DNA from: Sphingomonas sp. Leaf339 | GTDB taxonomy: Bacteria; Pseudomonadota; Alphaproteobacteria; Sphingomonadales; Sphingomonadaceae | Assembly: GCF_001426195.1 (NCBI RefSeq) | Contig: NZ_LMRS01000023.1 | Location: forward strand, 290,044 to 354,043 | Direction of reading: 5' to 3' | Length of the DNA stretch: 64,000 bases | Part shown: positions 10,078 to 20,114 of the stretch, one piece after another | Layout of the letters: every line of letters begins with the position of its first letter | How positions within the stretch are numbered: the stretch's first letter is position 1 | Notes under the pieces: model-generated | Database searches by the model: none | The model's input: only the letters and a program-made list of their open reading frames with translations | Told to the model about the DNA's origin: nothing | Position numbers and translations under genes: made by a program

Positions 10078-12834
10078 TCAATGCGCGGCGCCCCAGCTGA
10101 GGCCGGTACCGATTTCGACGCCGAGCGGCACGGTCAGCGTCACCGCCGGCGTCGCGGCGCTTTCCATCACGTCGCGGATCACGACGCTGGCCGCCGCCAC
10201 GTCGCCCTCGGGCAGCTCGAACACGAGTTCGTCGTGGACCTGCAACAGCATCCGGACATGGCCAAGGCCGGCGGCGTCAAGCGCGGGTTCCATGCGGACC
10301 ATCGCGCGCTTGATGATGTCGGCGCTGGTGCCCTGAATAGGGGCATTGATCGCGGCGCGTTCGGCGCCCTGTCGTTCGCCCTGGTTTTTCGACTTGATGC
10401 GCGGGAAGTGCGTCTTGCGGCCGAACAGTGTCTCGGTGAAGCCGCGCTCGCGCACACCCTCCAGCGTGTCGGCCATGTAGCGGTTCACGCCGGGGAAGCG
10501 TTCGAAATAGCGGTCGATCATCCCCTGTGCCTCGTCCGGCGTCACGTCGAGCCGACCGGCCAGCCCCCAGCGGCTGATGCCGTAGAGGATGGCGAAGTTG
10601 ATCGTCTTGGCGCGGCCGCGCGTGTCGCGGTTGACCTCGCCGAACAGTTCCTGCGCGGTGAGCGAGTGGATGTCGTCCCCGTTGGCGAACGCGTCGCGCA
10701 GCGCCGGCACGTCGGCCATGTGCGCGGCGAGGCGCAGTTCGATCTGCGAATAGTCGGCGGCGAGGATGACGTTGCCGGGTTCGGCCACGAAGGCGTCGCG
10801 GATCTGGCGGCCGACCTCGGTGCGGATCGGGATGTTCTGGAGATTGGGCTCGGTGGACGACAGCCGGCCGGTCTGCGCGCCGGTGAGGCTGTATGAGGTG
10901 TGGACGCGGCCGGTCTTCGGGTTGATCTGCGCCTGGAGCGCATCGGTATAGGTGCTTTTCAGCTTCGACAGCTGGCGCCATTCCAGCACCTTGCGGACCA
11001 GATCGACACCGGGCGCGTCCTTGTCGCGGGCGAGCCGTTCGAGTTCGGTCACGTCGGTGGAATAGACGCCGGACTTGCCCTTGCGACCGCCCTTCAGGCC
11101 CATGCGCTCGAACAGCACATCGCCCAGCTGCTTGGGGCTGCCGATGGTGAACGGGCCGCCGGCGAGGGCGTGGACCTCGGTTTCCAGCCCGGCGATCTGG
11201 CCGGCGAATTCGGCGGACAGGCCGGCGAGCCGCTCACGATCGACCATGATGCCGCGCCGTTCCATGCGGGCGATGACGGGGATCAGCGGGCGATCGACCA
11301 TCTCGTACACGCGGGTCGCGCCCTCGGCAGGCAGGCGTGCCTTGAAGCGTTTCCACAGCCGGTACGTCACGTCCGCATCCTCGGCGGCATAGCGGGTGGC
11401 GGTCTTCAGGTCGATTTCATGGAAGCCGCGCTGCGACTTGCCGGTGCCGACCACGTCCTTGAACGCGATGCAGCTGTGCGACAGATGCGTGGCGGCGAGC
11501 TCATCCATGCCGTGGCCGTGCAGACCCGCATCGAGATCGAAGCTCATGACGATGGTGTCGTCGTGCGGCGCGACGTCGATGCCGCGTTCGCCCAGCACGA
11601 TCATGTCGAATTTCAGGTTATGGCCGATCTTTAGGACCGACGGGTCCTCCATCAGCTCCTTCAGCCGCGCCAGCGCCGCCTTGACGTCGATCTGCACCGG
11701 CACCTCGGCGAGCAGATCGTTGCCGCCGTGCCCCAGCGGAATGTAGCAGGCGAGGTTGGGGTGCAGCGCCAGGCTGACGCCGACCAGTTCGGCCTGCGTC
11801 GCATCGGTGGAGCTGGTTTCGGTGTCGACCGCGATCCAGCCCTGATGCCGGGCGATGGTGATCCAGCGGTCGAGCGCGTCCAGATCCTGCACGGTCTCGT
11901 ATTCATCGAGGTTGCAGGGCGGGTCTTCCTCCATCGGCGCCGACGCCGGGGCAGGCACGGGCGCATCGGCGACCTGACCCAGCTTGGTCAGGAGCGAGCG
12001 GAAGCCGTGATGTTCGAGAAAGGCACGCATCGGCGCGTCGGGAATGCCCTTGAGCTCCAGGTCCTCCAGCGGCTCTGGCAGCGCGACATCGCAGCGCAGC
12101 GATACGAGTTCGCGGCTGAGCCGGGCCATATCGGCATGTTCGATCAGGTTGTCGCGCAGCTTGCCCTTTTTCATCCCCTCAGCGGCGGCGAGGACGGATT
12201 CGAGATCGCCATGCTCAAGGATCAGTTTGGCGGCGGTCTTCGGCCCCACGCCGGGGACGCCGGGGACGTTGTCGACGCTGTCGCCCATCAGCGCGAGCAC
12301 GTCGCCCAGTTGGGTGGGGGCAATGCCGTGGAATTTCTCGGCGACATGCTCCGCGCCGAGGCGGCGGTTGTTCATCGTGTCGTAGAGGTCGAGGCCCGGC
12401 TCGATCAGCTGCATCAGATCCTTGTCGCTCGACACAATCGTGACCGACCAGCCCTGCGCCAGCGCGGCCTTGGCATAGCAGGCGATGATGTCGTCCGCCT
12501 CCAGCCCCTCGGTCTCGATGCAGGGCAGCGAGAAGGCGCGGGTGGCGTCGCGGATCATCGGGAACTGGGGGACGAGGTCTTCGGGCGGCGGCGGGCGGTG
12601 CGCCTTGTACTGGTCGTACAGGTCGTTGCGGAACGTCTTCGACGATTTGTCGAGGATGACCGCCATATGCGTCGGCCCTTCCGCGGCATGGACCTCATCG
12701 GCCAGGCGCCACAGCATCGTGGTGTAGCCATAGACGGCGCCGACCGGCTCGCCATGCACGTTGGTGAGCGGCGGCAGGCGGTGGTACGCGCGAAAGATAT
12801 AGCCGGAGCCGTCGACGAGATAGAGATGAGGCAT
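10078..12834 (-). CDS. polA: DNA polymerase I
   Basis: A 918-residue three-domain polymerase for Okazaki fragment processing and repair. The 5' nuclease domain (about 1-290) starts HLYLVDGSGYIFRAYHRLPP. The 3'-5' exonuclease domain (about 330-510) keeps its metal-binding residues: DTET, HNLKFDM and YAAEDADVTY, so proofreading is probably active. The polymerase domain has motif A (DYSQIELRLAAH), motif B (TINFAILYGIS) and motif C (QVHDELVFE). The ATG at 12832-12834 gives the standard N-terminus; an in-frame extension upstream is not family-like. Confidence 0.97.
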   Translation of the reverse strand: MPHLYLVDGSGYIFRAYHRLPPLTNVHGEPVGAVYGYTTMLWRLADEVHAAEGPTHMAVILDKSSKTFRNDLYDQYKAHRPPPPEDLVPQFPMIRDATRAFSLPCIETEGLEADDIIACYAKAALAQGWSVTIVSSDKDLMQLIEPGLDLYDTMNNRRLGAEHVAEKFHGIAPTQLGDVLALMGDSVDNVPGVPGVGPKTAAKLILEHGDLESVLAAAEGMKKGKLRDNLIEHADMARLSRELVSLRCDVALPEPLEDLELKGIPDAPMRAFLEHHGFRSLLTKLGQVADAPVPAPASAPMEEDPPCNLDEYETVQDLDALDRWITIARHQGWIAVDTETSSTDATQAELVGVSLALHPNLACYIPLGHGGNDLLAEVPVQIDVKAALARLKELMEDPSVLKIGHNLKFDMIVLGERGIDVAPHDDTIVMSFDLDAGLHGHGMDELAATHLSHSCIAFKDVVGTGKSQRGFHEIDLKTATRYAAEDADVTYRLWKRFKARLPAEGATRVYEMVDRPLIPVIARMERRGIMVDRERLAGLSAEFAGQIAGLETEVHALAGGPFTIGSPKQLGDVLFERMGLKGGRKGKSGVYSTDVTELERLARDKDAPGVDLVRKVLEWRQLSKLKSTYTDALQAQINPKTGRVHTSYSLTGAQTGRLSSTEPNLQNIPIRTEVGRQIRDAFVAEPGNVILAADYSQIELRLAAHMADVPALRDAFANGDDIHSLTAQELFGEVNRDTRGRAKTINFAILYGISRWGLAGRLDVTPDEAQGMIDRYFERFPGVNRYMADTLEGVRERGFTETLFGRKTHFPRIKSKNQGERQGAERAAINAPIQGTSADIIKRAMVRMEPALDAAGLGHVRMLLQVHDELVFELPEGDVAAASVVIRDVMESAATPAVTLTVPLGVEIGTGLSWGAAH

Positions 12835-12909
12835 GGTGCCTGGCGATGTAGCCGGTTCGCGGGGGCGCACCAAGCCATAAGCCCTCACCTCACAAGGCGT
12901 ATGTCCCGC

Positions 12910-14031
12910 TCAGTTCGCGATCGTCGAGGCAAACGCGCTGCCGGGGTGGCTGCCGGCATAGCTCGCGACGGTGGCGGCGACATTCTGGATCAGCATCTGG
13001 CGTTCGCGGATCGGGCGGCGGGTGTCGCCGATCATCACCGCCAGCGCATAGCGGCGACCGTCGGGGGCGGTCAGCAGGCCGACATCGTTGAACCCGGCGT
13101 TGCGACCGCCGAGATCCTGACCCGTGCCGGTCTTGTGCGCGATCTTCCATCCGGCGGGGATCGCCGCGCGGAGGCGAGCGCGGCCGGTGATCGACGCGCC
13201 CATCGTGTCGAGCAGGATGCGCGTCGAGGTTTCCGACAGCAACTCACCGCGCGCGACGCGGGAGATGGCGTCGGCGATCGCCAGCGGTGCGGCGCCGTCC
13301 GGCGGATCGGCGACATAGCGGTCGAGCGCCGCGGCACGGGCCTCCGGCGACAGGCGCGACCGGGCGATCTCGAACCCGTTGCCGATCGCGAAGGCGGGTT
13401 GCCACACGAGGCCGGCGGTGCCCGCCTGCAACATGCGCTCACCGGGGCCGAACCGGATATCGCCCAGCCGCTTGGCCGCGATCATCCGGCGCACCGCCTC
13501 CGGCCCGCCGACCAGCGTCAGCAACCGGTCGTTGGCGGTGTTGTCGCTCTGGGTCAGGGCGCGCGTCAGCAGACCGCCGACGGTGGTGTCGAACCGGCCG
13601 GTCTTGGCGACGAGATAGGCGATCGGCTGGTGGAACAGCGTCAGGTCGGTGGGCAGCACGGTAATCGGCTGGTCCAGCCTGACCTTGCCCTGGTCGCGCT
13701 GGTCGAGGACAGTGATCGCGACCCATAGTTTCGACACGGATTGCTGGGGCAGGCGCTGGCGCCCGCCGGCCTCGACCGTCCAGCCCTCGTCGACCGCGCG
13801 CACGGCGATGCCGGCGCGACCGTCGAAATTGCGGGCCAGCGTTTCGATGCTGGCCTGCAGCGCGCGGGGGATGTTGCCCGTGGGGCGGGCGATCGGCGGC
13901 GGTACGGTGATCGACACCGCCGCTCGCGGTTCCTGTGCCTGCGGCGCGGGGCTGCTGGCGCCGGGGCGCGACGACGAGCCGCACGCCGCGAGCATCAACA
14001 GGAGAGGAACCGCCACCTTAGGAAACAACAT
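12910..14031 (-). CDS. Class A beta-lactamase-like serine hydrolase lipoprotein
   Basis: A 373-residue protein with a lipoprotein signal (lipobox LAAC, Cys about residue 17), so probably anchored in an envelope membrane facing the periplasm. The serine penicillin-recognising fold shows SVSK (nucleophile Ser and Lys), SDN, and KTG near the C-terminus. Counting from SDN as 130-132 places a Glu at 166 in GERML, but the usual Asn170 is Gln. This fits a class A-like acyl hydrolase; whether it hydrolyses beta-lactams or acts on cell wall or esters is unknown. ATG 14031 is preferred to GTG 14043. Confidence 0.8.
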   Translation of the reverse strand: MLFPKVAVPLLLMLAACGSSSRPGASSPAPQAQEPRAAVSITVPPPIARPTGNIPRALQASIETLARNFDGRAGIAVRAVDEGWTVEAGGRQRLPQQSVSKLWVAITVLDQRDQGKVRLDQPITVLPTDLTLFHQPIAYLVAKTGRFDTTVGGLLTRALTQSDNTANDRLLTLVGGPEAVRRMIAAKRLGDIRFGPGERMLQAGTAGLVWQPAFAIGNGFEIARSRLSPEARAAALDRYVADPPDGAAPLAIADAISRVARGELLSETSTRILLDTMGASITGRARLRAAIPAGWKIAHKTGTGQDLGGRNAGFNDVGLLTAPDGRRYALAVMIGDTRRPIRERQMLIQNVAATVASYAGSHPGSAFASTIAN

Positions 14032-14146
14032 CAAATTGGGCACCCGTACCGCTTGCCCGACCTTATCCTTCCTGGCGACGAGCGAAACAGACGACGGCGG
14101 TCGCTGCGGCGAAATGCCGCAACGCCGCGCCGATCCGAGTCGCGGG

Positions 14147-15736
14147 TCAGGGAACCAGGATCGTATCGGCCGCTTCGGCCAGTTTTTCCGGGTAATCCAG
14201 CGTGTAATGAAGGCCGCGGCTTTCCTTGCGGTGCAGCGCCGAGCGGACGATCAGGTCAGCGGTCTGGAGCAGGTTGCGCAGTTCGATCAGGTCGGGCGTG
14301 ACGCGAAAATGGCCGTAATAATCCGCGACCTCGTCGGTCATCAGCTTGATGCGGCTGGCGGCGCGCTGCAGCCGCTTGGTGGTGCGGACGATGCCGACGT
14401 AATTCCACATGAAGCGGCGGATTTCGGTCCAGTTCTGCTTGATGACCACCTCTTCGTCAGAATCGGTGACGCGGCTTTCGTCCCAGACGCGGATCGGCGG
14501 GACGGGGGGCAGCGCATCCCAGTGTGCGGCGATGTGTTCGGCCGCCGCCTCGCCGAACACGAAGCATTCGAGGAGAGAGTTGGACGCGAGCCGGTTGGCG
14601 CCATGCAGGCCGGATTGCGTGCACTCGCCTGCGGCATACAGACCGGGCAGGTCGGTGCGGCCGTCGCGGTCCACCACGATACCGCCGCAGGTGTAATGCT
14701 GGGCGGGGACGACGGGGATCGGCTCCTTCGTCATGTCGATGCCCAGACCCAGCAACTTGTCGTGGATGTTGGGGAAATGGTGGCGGATGAAGTCGGGCGA
14801 CTGGTCGCTGATGTCGAGATGGACGTAATCGAGGCCGTAGCGCTTGATCTCCGCATCGATCGCGCGGGCGACGATGTCGCGCGGGGCCAGTTCGGCCCGG
14901 GGATCGAGATCGGGCATGAAGCGGTGGCCGGTGTTCGGGTTCTTCAACTGCCCGCCCTCGCCGCGCACCGCCTCGGTAATCAGGAAGTTCTTGACCTCCA
15001 GATTGTAGAGGCAGGTCGGGTGGAATTGCATGAATTCCATGTTTGACACGCGCGCGCCGGCGCGCCACGCCATCGCGATGCCGTCGCCGGTCGCGCCGCG
15101 CGGGGCGGTGGAGAACAGATAGGTGCGGCCCGCCCCGCCCGTCGCCAAAATCGTCGCGCGGGCGGTGTAGAGCGCGACCTTGCCCGAGCGGCGATCGACC
15201 GCATAGACGCCCCAGACATTGCCGGCGCCTGAGTAGCGCTCCTCGTGCCGGCTGGTGGCCAGGTCGATCGCGACCTGATCGGGGACGAGGGTGATGTTGG
15301 GATGCGCCTCGGCTGCGCGTTGCAATGCTTCCTGCACGGCCCAGCCGGTGGCGTCGGCGACATGGACGATGCGGCGGTGCGAATGGCCGCCCTCGCGCGT
15401 CAGGTGCAGCGCGTCTCCCTCGGTCTCGAACGGGACGCCCAGCTTGCGCAGGCGCTCGATCGCGGCGGGGGCGCGTTCGACGACGAATTCGACGATGGCG
15501 CGGTCGTTCAGCCCGGCGCCGGCGACCATCGTGTCCTCGACATGGTTGTCGAACGTGTCGCCCGGCTCCAGCACGGCGGCGATCCCGCCCTGCGCCCAGG
15601 CGGTCGATCCTTCGTTCAGCGCACCCTTGGCCAGCACCGTTACCGTGAACCGATCAGCGAGATTGAGCGCGGCGGTGAGGCCGGCGGCGCCGGACCCGAC
15701 GATCAGGACATCGGCCGTATGCACAGGAGCGCTCAT
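14147..15736 (-). CDS. nadB: L-aspartate oxidase
   Basis: A 529-residue flavoenzyme that oxidises L-aspartate to iminoaspartate, the first step of de novo NAD synthesis. The N-terminus carries the FAD-binding motif VLIVGSGAAGLTAALNLA, followed by the succinate dehydrogenase/fumarate reductase flavoprotein fold, with motifs NEGSTAWAQGGIAA, TGGAGRTYLFST, EFMQFHPT and HYTCGGI. The ATG at 15734-15736 is preferred over an upstream in-frame start because it begins directly before the FAD-binding strand. nadA and nadC are not in the window. Confidence 0.95.
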   Translation of the reverse strand: MSAPVHTADVLIVGSGAAGLTAALNLADRFTVTVLAKGALNEGSTAWAQGGIAAVLEPGDTFDNHVEDTMVAGAGLNDRAIVEFVVERAPAAIERLRKLGVPFETEGDALHLTREGGHSHRRIVHVADATGWAVQEALQRAAEAHPNITLVPDQVAIDLATSRHEERYSGAGNVWGVYAVDRRSGKVALYTARATILATGGAGRTYLFSTAPRGATGDGIAMAWRAGARVSNMEFMQFHPTCLYNLEVKNFLITEAVRGEGGQLKNPNTGHRFMPDLDPRAELAPRDIVARAIDAEIKRYGLDYVHLDISDQSPDFIRHHFPNIHDKLLGLGIDMTKEPIPVVPAQHYTCGGIVVDRDGRTDLPGLYAAGECTQSGLHGANRLASNSLLECFVFGEAAAEHIAAHWDALPPVPPIRVWDESRVTDSDEEVVIKQNWTEIRRFMWNYVGIVRTTKRLQRAASRIKLMTDEVADYYGHFRVTPDLIELRNLLQTADLIVRSALHRKESRGLHYTLDYPEKLAEAADTILVP

Positions 15737-15864
15737 CGAGGGAAACCGGGGGTCGGGCGGTTCGGGCGGTTCGGATCTGGGCATTGCGCAAACATGCGCG
15801 GCGGTGTGGCATGAACCACGCGATTAGGACAGCGGCGGTGGTCGCGATTATCGGGGGGCCGGTA

Positions 15865-16167
15865 TCAGACCGTGCCATCCGCCTCGATCGCCAGCGCGCG
15901 CAGGCCGTACAACGTGCACCAGCGGCCGTGGTGGGAGGCAAGCTCCGTTACCTGGGCGATCAGGGCGTCGGTGGCGCCGGGATGCATCCGCACCAAGCTG
16001 TCCCAGATCTTCAGTGCGACCAGCACGGTTAGTGGCCCGGTGTCATCGAACGCCGGCATGCACCGCGAATGCTGGTCGATCCAGGCGCCATCGGCGCGCA
16101 CATGAAGGCCGGTCGTGACGGGATCCGCGATCGGTCGTGGGGTACCTGATGGTCCCGGCGATGCCAT
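15865..16167 (-). CDS. Hypothetical protein
   Basis: About 100 residues, not recognised. The C-terminal part is helical and rich in Leu/Ala with WDSLVRMHPGATDALIAQ and HHGRWCTLYGLRALAIEADG; it looks like a soluble cytoplasmic protein. The start is uncertain: ATG at 16167, or a TTG 18 bases further upstream that has the better-placed purine-rich AAAGAGAG. It is divergent from nothing obvious and has no operon partner. Confidence 0.5.
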   Translation of the reverse strand: MASPGPSGTPRPIADPVTTGLHVRADGAWIDQHSRCMPAFDDTGPLTVLVALKIWDSLVRMHPGATDALIAQVTELASHHGRWCTLYGLRALAIEADGTV

Positions 16168-16335
16168 CGAAAACGCGCTCAAGATCTCTCTTTCCCCGCT
16201 ATTGGGTCGAAGATACGACTTAGCGCAGCAAAGAGATGCGTGGATTATGGCGGATTCACGGTAAACCCGAAACGACCATCGATCGCATGCCATGCACGGC
16301 CGATCGAACCACGGACGCTTGTCAGATGAAGACTG

Positions 16336-16710
16336 TCAGATGAAGACCGGGAAGTCGGGTCTCGTGGCCAGTTCCTGAATCTTCGTCCACGACAGTCGGC
16401 GGCTCGGCTGTTCGATGGTGAGGAATAGGCGGGACTGCTCGTCTTCGGGCCATGACAGGGCGAGGGAAATCATCTCGGCGACGTTGCCCCGGCTGACTTC
16501 GTGCGCGGGCGACCATCCATCGGCTCCCCGCAGACTCAGCACCGCGACGCCCCACCAATTGATATTTATCGCCAACGCACGGTTACTCCGGACGATTCCA
16601 GATGGAACCGACCGGTTCTGAATAGAGAGCGGACAACAGGGTGATCCAGCCAATTGCCGGACCGTTGAATCCCGGAACGGAACAGGAATGGCGAAAATCG
16701 TCGCGATCAT
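16336..16710 (-). CDS. Hypothetical protein
   Basis: Up to 124 residues from ATG 16708-16710; not recognised. The likely folded part is the last 80 residues, with ININWWGVAVLSLRGADG, RGNVAEMISLALSWPEDE and LFLTIEQPSRRLSWTKIQEL, which read like a small alpha/beta domain. The first 40 residues look less gene-like, so translation may start later at a non-ATG codon. No clear ribosome-binding site was found. Confidence 0.4.
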   Translation of the reverse strand: MIATIFAIPVPFRDSTVRQLAGSPCCPLSIQNRSVPSGIVRSNRALAININWWGVAVLSLRGADGWSPAHEVSRGNVAEMISLALSWPEDEQSRLFLTIEQPSRRLSWTKIQELATRPDFPVFI

Positions 16711-16792
16711 CGTGAAGGGAAATGGTGAAAGGGCTTGACCCGTCCCGGAATGGGCCGATTCGGCCAAATCGGCCCTGAAAGCCCAATAGTGG

Positions 16793-17302
16793 CTATCGTG
16801 ATCGTCGTTTCCGTGCCGGCCGCGCGCCGACCGCGACGATCGCGGCGCAGACACCGCAAGCCAGCCATAGCCAGCCGATCAGCATGACCGGGCCGATCCG
16901 GCGATACATCACGGCATCGATCTGATGCAGCGAGACGATCTCGGCGGCGAACAGGCTGGTGGCGGCGAGCGCGACGATCCTGGCGGATCGGACGCCCGGT
17001 CGCCGCGCGGCGGTGCGCATCGTCCGCCATGCGAGCCAGACCACAAGTCCGACCAGGATCGCGAGCGCGGCAAGCTGGACCGGGCGGCGATCCATGTAAT
17101 AGCTGCCAAGGCCGAATATCCCGCCGATCGTCCGCAACAACGTGTGCCGCGTGTTCGCGACCAGTTCGACGCAGAGCAGCGCGTAGAACATCGCCAGCAT
17201 CCGCCACGGCCCCCGCTGGCGGTCGGCGGCGCGCCAGCAGAAAATAGCGGCGAGGGCGAAACCGGTCAGGCCGGCGGTCTGCGTCCAATTGATCTGCGGC
17301 AC
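16793..17302 (-). CDS. Predicted integral membrane protein
   Basis: A 169-residue protein with about four or five hydrophobic helices (GLTGFALAAIFCW, LAALAILVGLVVWLA, ALAATSLFAAEIV, MLIGWLWLACGVCAAIVAVG) and an Arg/Lys-rich cytoplasmic tail. It starts at GTG 17300-17302, which is supported by an AGGCGG ribosome-binding site about 4 bases upstream. It is divergently transcribed from the O-antigen-ligase-like gene, so the two may share a control region and a role in envelope glycan biology, but this is inference. No family recognised. Confidence 0.65.
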   Translation of the reverse strand: MPQINWTQTAGLTGFALAAIFCWRAADRQRGPWRMLAMFYALLCVELVANTRHTLLRTIGGIFGLGSYYMDRRPVQLAALAILVGLVVWLAWRTMRTAARRPGVRSARIVALAATSLFAAEIVSLHQIDAVMYRRIGPVMLIGWLWLACGVCAAIVAVGARPARKRRSR

Positions 17303-17362
17303 GCGTCCGCCTAGCCCGTTTGCCGCGCGGTATCGAGGCCCCGCCGTCAACGGATATCGATT

Positions 17363-18724
17363 TTGCTCTACGCCATCTATGCCCTGTTCGTTGCCATTGC
17401 CGCGTTGCCGTTCCTGCGGTTGCCGGCGCGGACCGCGATGCTGATTGTCTTTTTCGGTGGGTGGATGCTGCTGCCGGTGGGACGCTATCCCCCGGACGCT
17501 ACCGATGGATTGCCGTGGTGGATCGTCGGCACGGCGCTGCCGTCGGACATGCTCGTCACCAAGGCGTGGGTGGTCGCGGTGGCGGCGTTGTTGTGGGGGG
17601 TGGTGTTCGATCGGCGCCGGGTATCGCGGTGGCGCCCGCACTGGATCGATCTGCCGATGGCGGTGTGGTGCCTGTGGCCGCTGATCGACGGGATGTTCGC
17701 GGCGACACCGTCGCCATCGCCGCTGGTGGCATGTCTGTACGTCACCGGATGCTGGGGTTTGCCGTGGCTGCTGGGGCGAATCTGGATCGCGACGACGGAC
17801 GACCGGCTGGCGCTGCTGCGTGCGCAGATGTGGGCCGGGCTGGCGCTGGTGCCGGTGGCGATCATGGAATCGTCGGTGGGACCGTTCGTGTATGACGCAA
17901 TCTATGGGCCGCATCCGTTCCGCACCGATGGGATGGAGCGGTATGTCGGCTATCGGCCGCTCGGTCTGCTGGAGAACGGCAATCAATATGGCATCTGGAT
18001 TTGTCTGAGTGCGCTGGCGGCGCTGTGGCTGGCGTTCGGGCAGGCGGAGGACGATAGAGGGCAGCGCGGATTGGTGCCCGCCGCGATCCTGACGGTGATG
18101 GCGTTCGCGGCCCAATCGGTCGGTGCGTTGTTGCTGCTGATCGTCGGGCTGGTGTTTCTGGTGGTGCGGTCGCGGGCGTTCTTCAAACCGTTGCTGGCCG
18201 GTGGGATCGCCGTCATCGCGGTGGTCGCCGCCGCGCATCTGAGCGGGATCGTGCCGCTTCAGCATATCGCGCGCGATACCGCGTTCGGGCAGGAGGTTCT
18301 GGGGACGATGCGCGGGATCGGTCGCGGGTCGTTCACCTGGCGGATATCGCAGGATACGAAGGTGTTGTCGGCAATCCACGACGCGCCGTTGCAGGGGGCG
18401 GCGCAGTGGGACTGGTTCCGGCGGTTCGGCACCCGGCCATGGGGTCTGGCGATGCTGATCGTCGGGCAGTTCGGGTTGATCGGCGTGTTGCTGGCGTTCG
18501 GCGCCGTGATCGCGCCGGCGCTGGCGATCCTGTGGCGGCGGGGCGCCTATGCCGCGTGGGCGGCCGATGACGAGAAATTGCCGCTGGCGATGATCGTGCT
18601 GCTGGCGATGGCGGATGCGACGCTCAATTCGTTCATCTATATGCCGGCGATCCTGATCGCGGGCGCGATCGCTGTCCGGCCCGCCGCATCGGCGAGGGCG
18701 AAGGGCGGCCCGCGACGCTCCCGG

Positions 18725-18733
<9 letters not shown>
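17363..18733 (+). CDS. O-antigen ligase/polymerase-like membrane protein
   Basis: A 456-residue polytopic membrane protein with roughly 10-12 helices and a periplasmic loop carrying YRPLGLLENGNQYG and, later, DAPLQGAAQWDWF. The layout resembles the Wzy/WaaL-like O-antigen ligase superfamily, which polymerises or transfers glycans at the periplasmic face. Proof of the catalytic residues is not possible by eye. The start is TTG at 17363, with only a weak upstream purine stretch. The 3' end overlaps the stop of the convergent ABC ATPase gene by 9 bases. Confidence 0.6.
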
Positions 18734-19645
<912 letters not shown>

Positions 19646-19725
19646 GATCGCGCGATAGGCCCCGCGACGCGATCCGCCAAGTACGGGATTGGCGGCGGGG
19701 GCCGCACTTGCTATCGGATGCGCCC

Positions 19726-19974
19726 ATGCACCCGCCGCTCGAAATCACCCATGTCAGCCAGCCCCGCGTCGCCTGCGACGGCGCCACCGACATTCCCGGC
19801 GGTGCCGCACTCGGCCATCCGCGCGTGTGGTTGCAGATCGACGAGCATGGGTATGTCGATTGTGGCTATTGCGACCGGCGCTTCGTGCTGATCGGCGGCC
19901 CGGCGGACGGCAAGGACCAGGGCAAGCTGCCCGATATCAGCGAAGGTGCCAGCCCTTCGCGCGACATACACTAA
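19726..19974 (+). CDS. Zinc-finger domain protein (zf-CHCC, NDUFS6-like)
   Basis: An 82-residue protein of the zf-CHCC family, the bacterial relative of the complex I zinc subunit NDUFS6. The four putative zinc ligands are Cys17, His31 ([11 protein letters not shown]), Cys46 and Cys49 ([12 protein letters not shown]). The family is common in alphaproteobacteria; a link to respiratory complex I assembly is inferred from the eukaryotic relative. ATG 19726 is chosen; a TTG 18 bases upstream is possible. It is divergent from the ABC ATPase gene and precedes tldD. Confidence 0.88.
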   Translation: MHPPLEITHVSQPRVACDGATDIPGGAALGHPRVWLQIDEHGYVDCGYCDRRFVLIGGPADGKDQGKLPDISEGASPSRDIH

Positions 19975-20114
19975 CGGGCCGCCGATCGGCCGACGGTCGA
20001 GTTCGCCCGCACCGTTCGACGGTATGGCTTCGCCATGACGCGGCCCCGAGTTCCCCGCGACTTATACGCGCAACGCCCGTGGACCTTCCGCAGCCTGCGC
20101 CTATATTGTGGGAC

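Noticed and set aside
11728..13728. A 666-codon plus-strand open frame antisense to polA and the beta-lactamase-like gene.
   Set aside because: No family match, a His/Arg/Gln-rich shadow composition, and two well-supported genes on the other strand.
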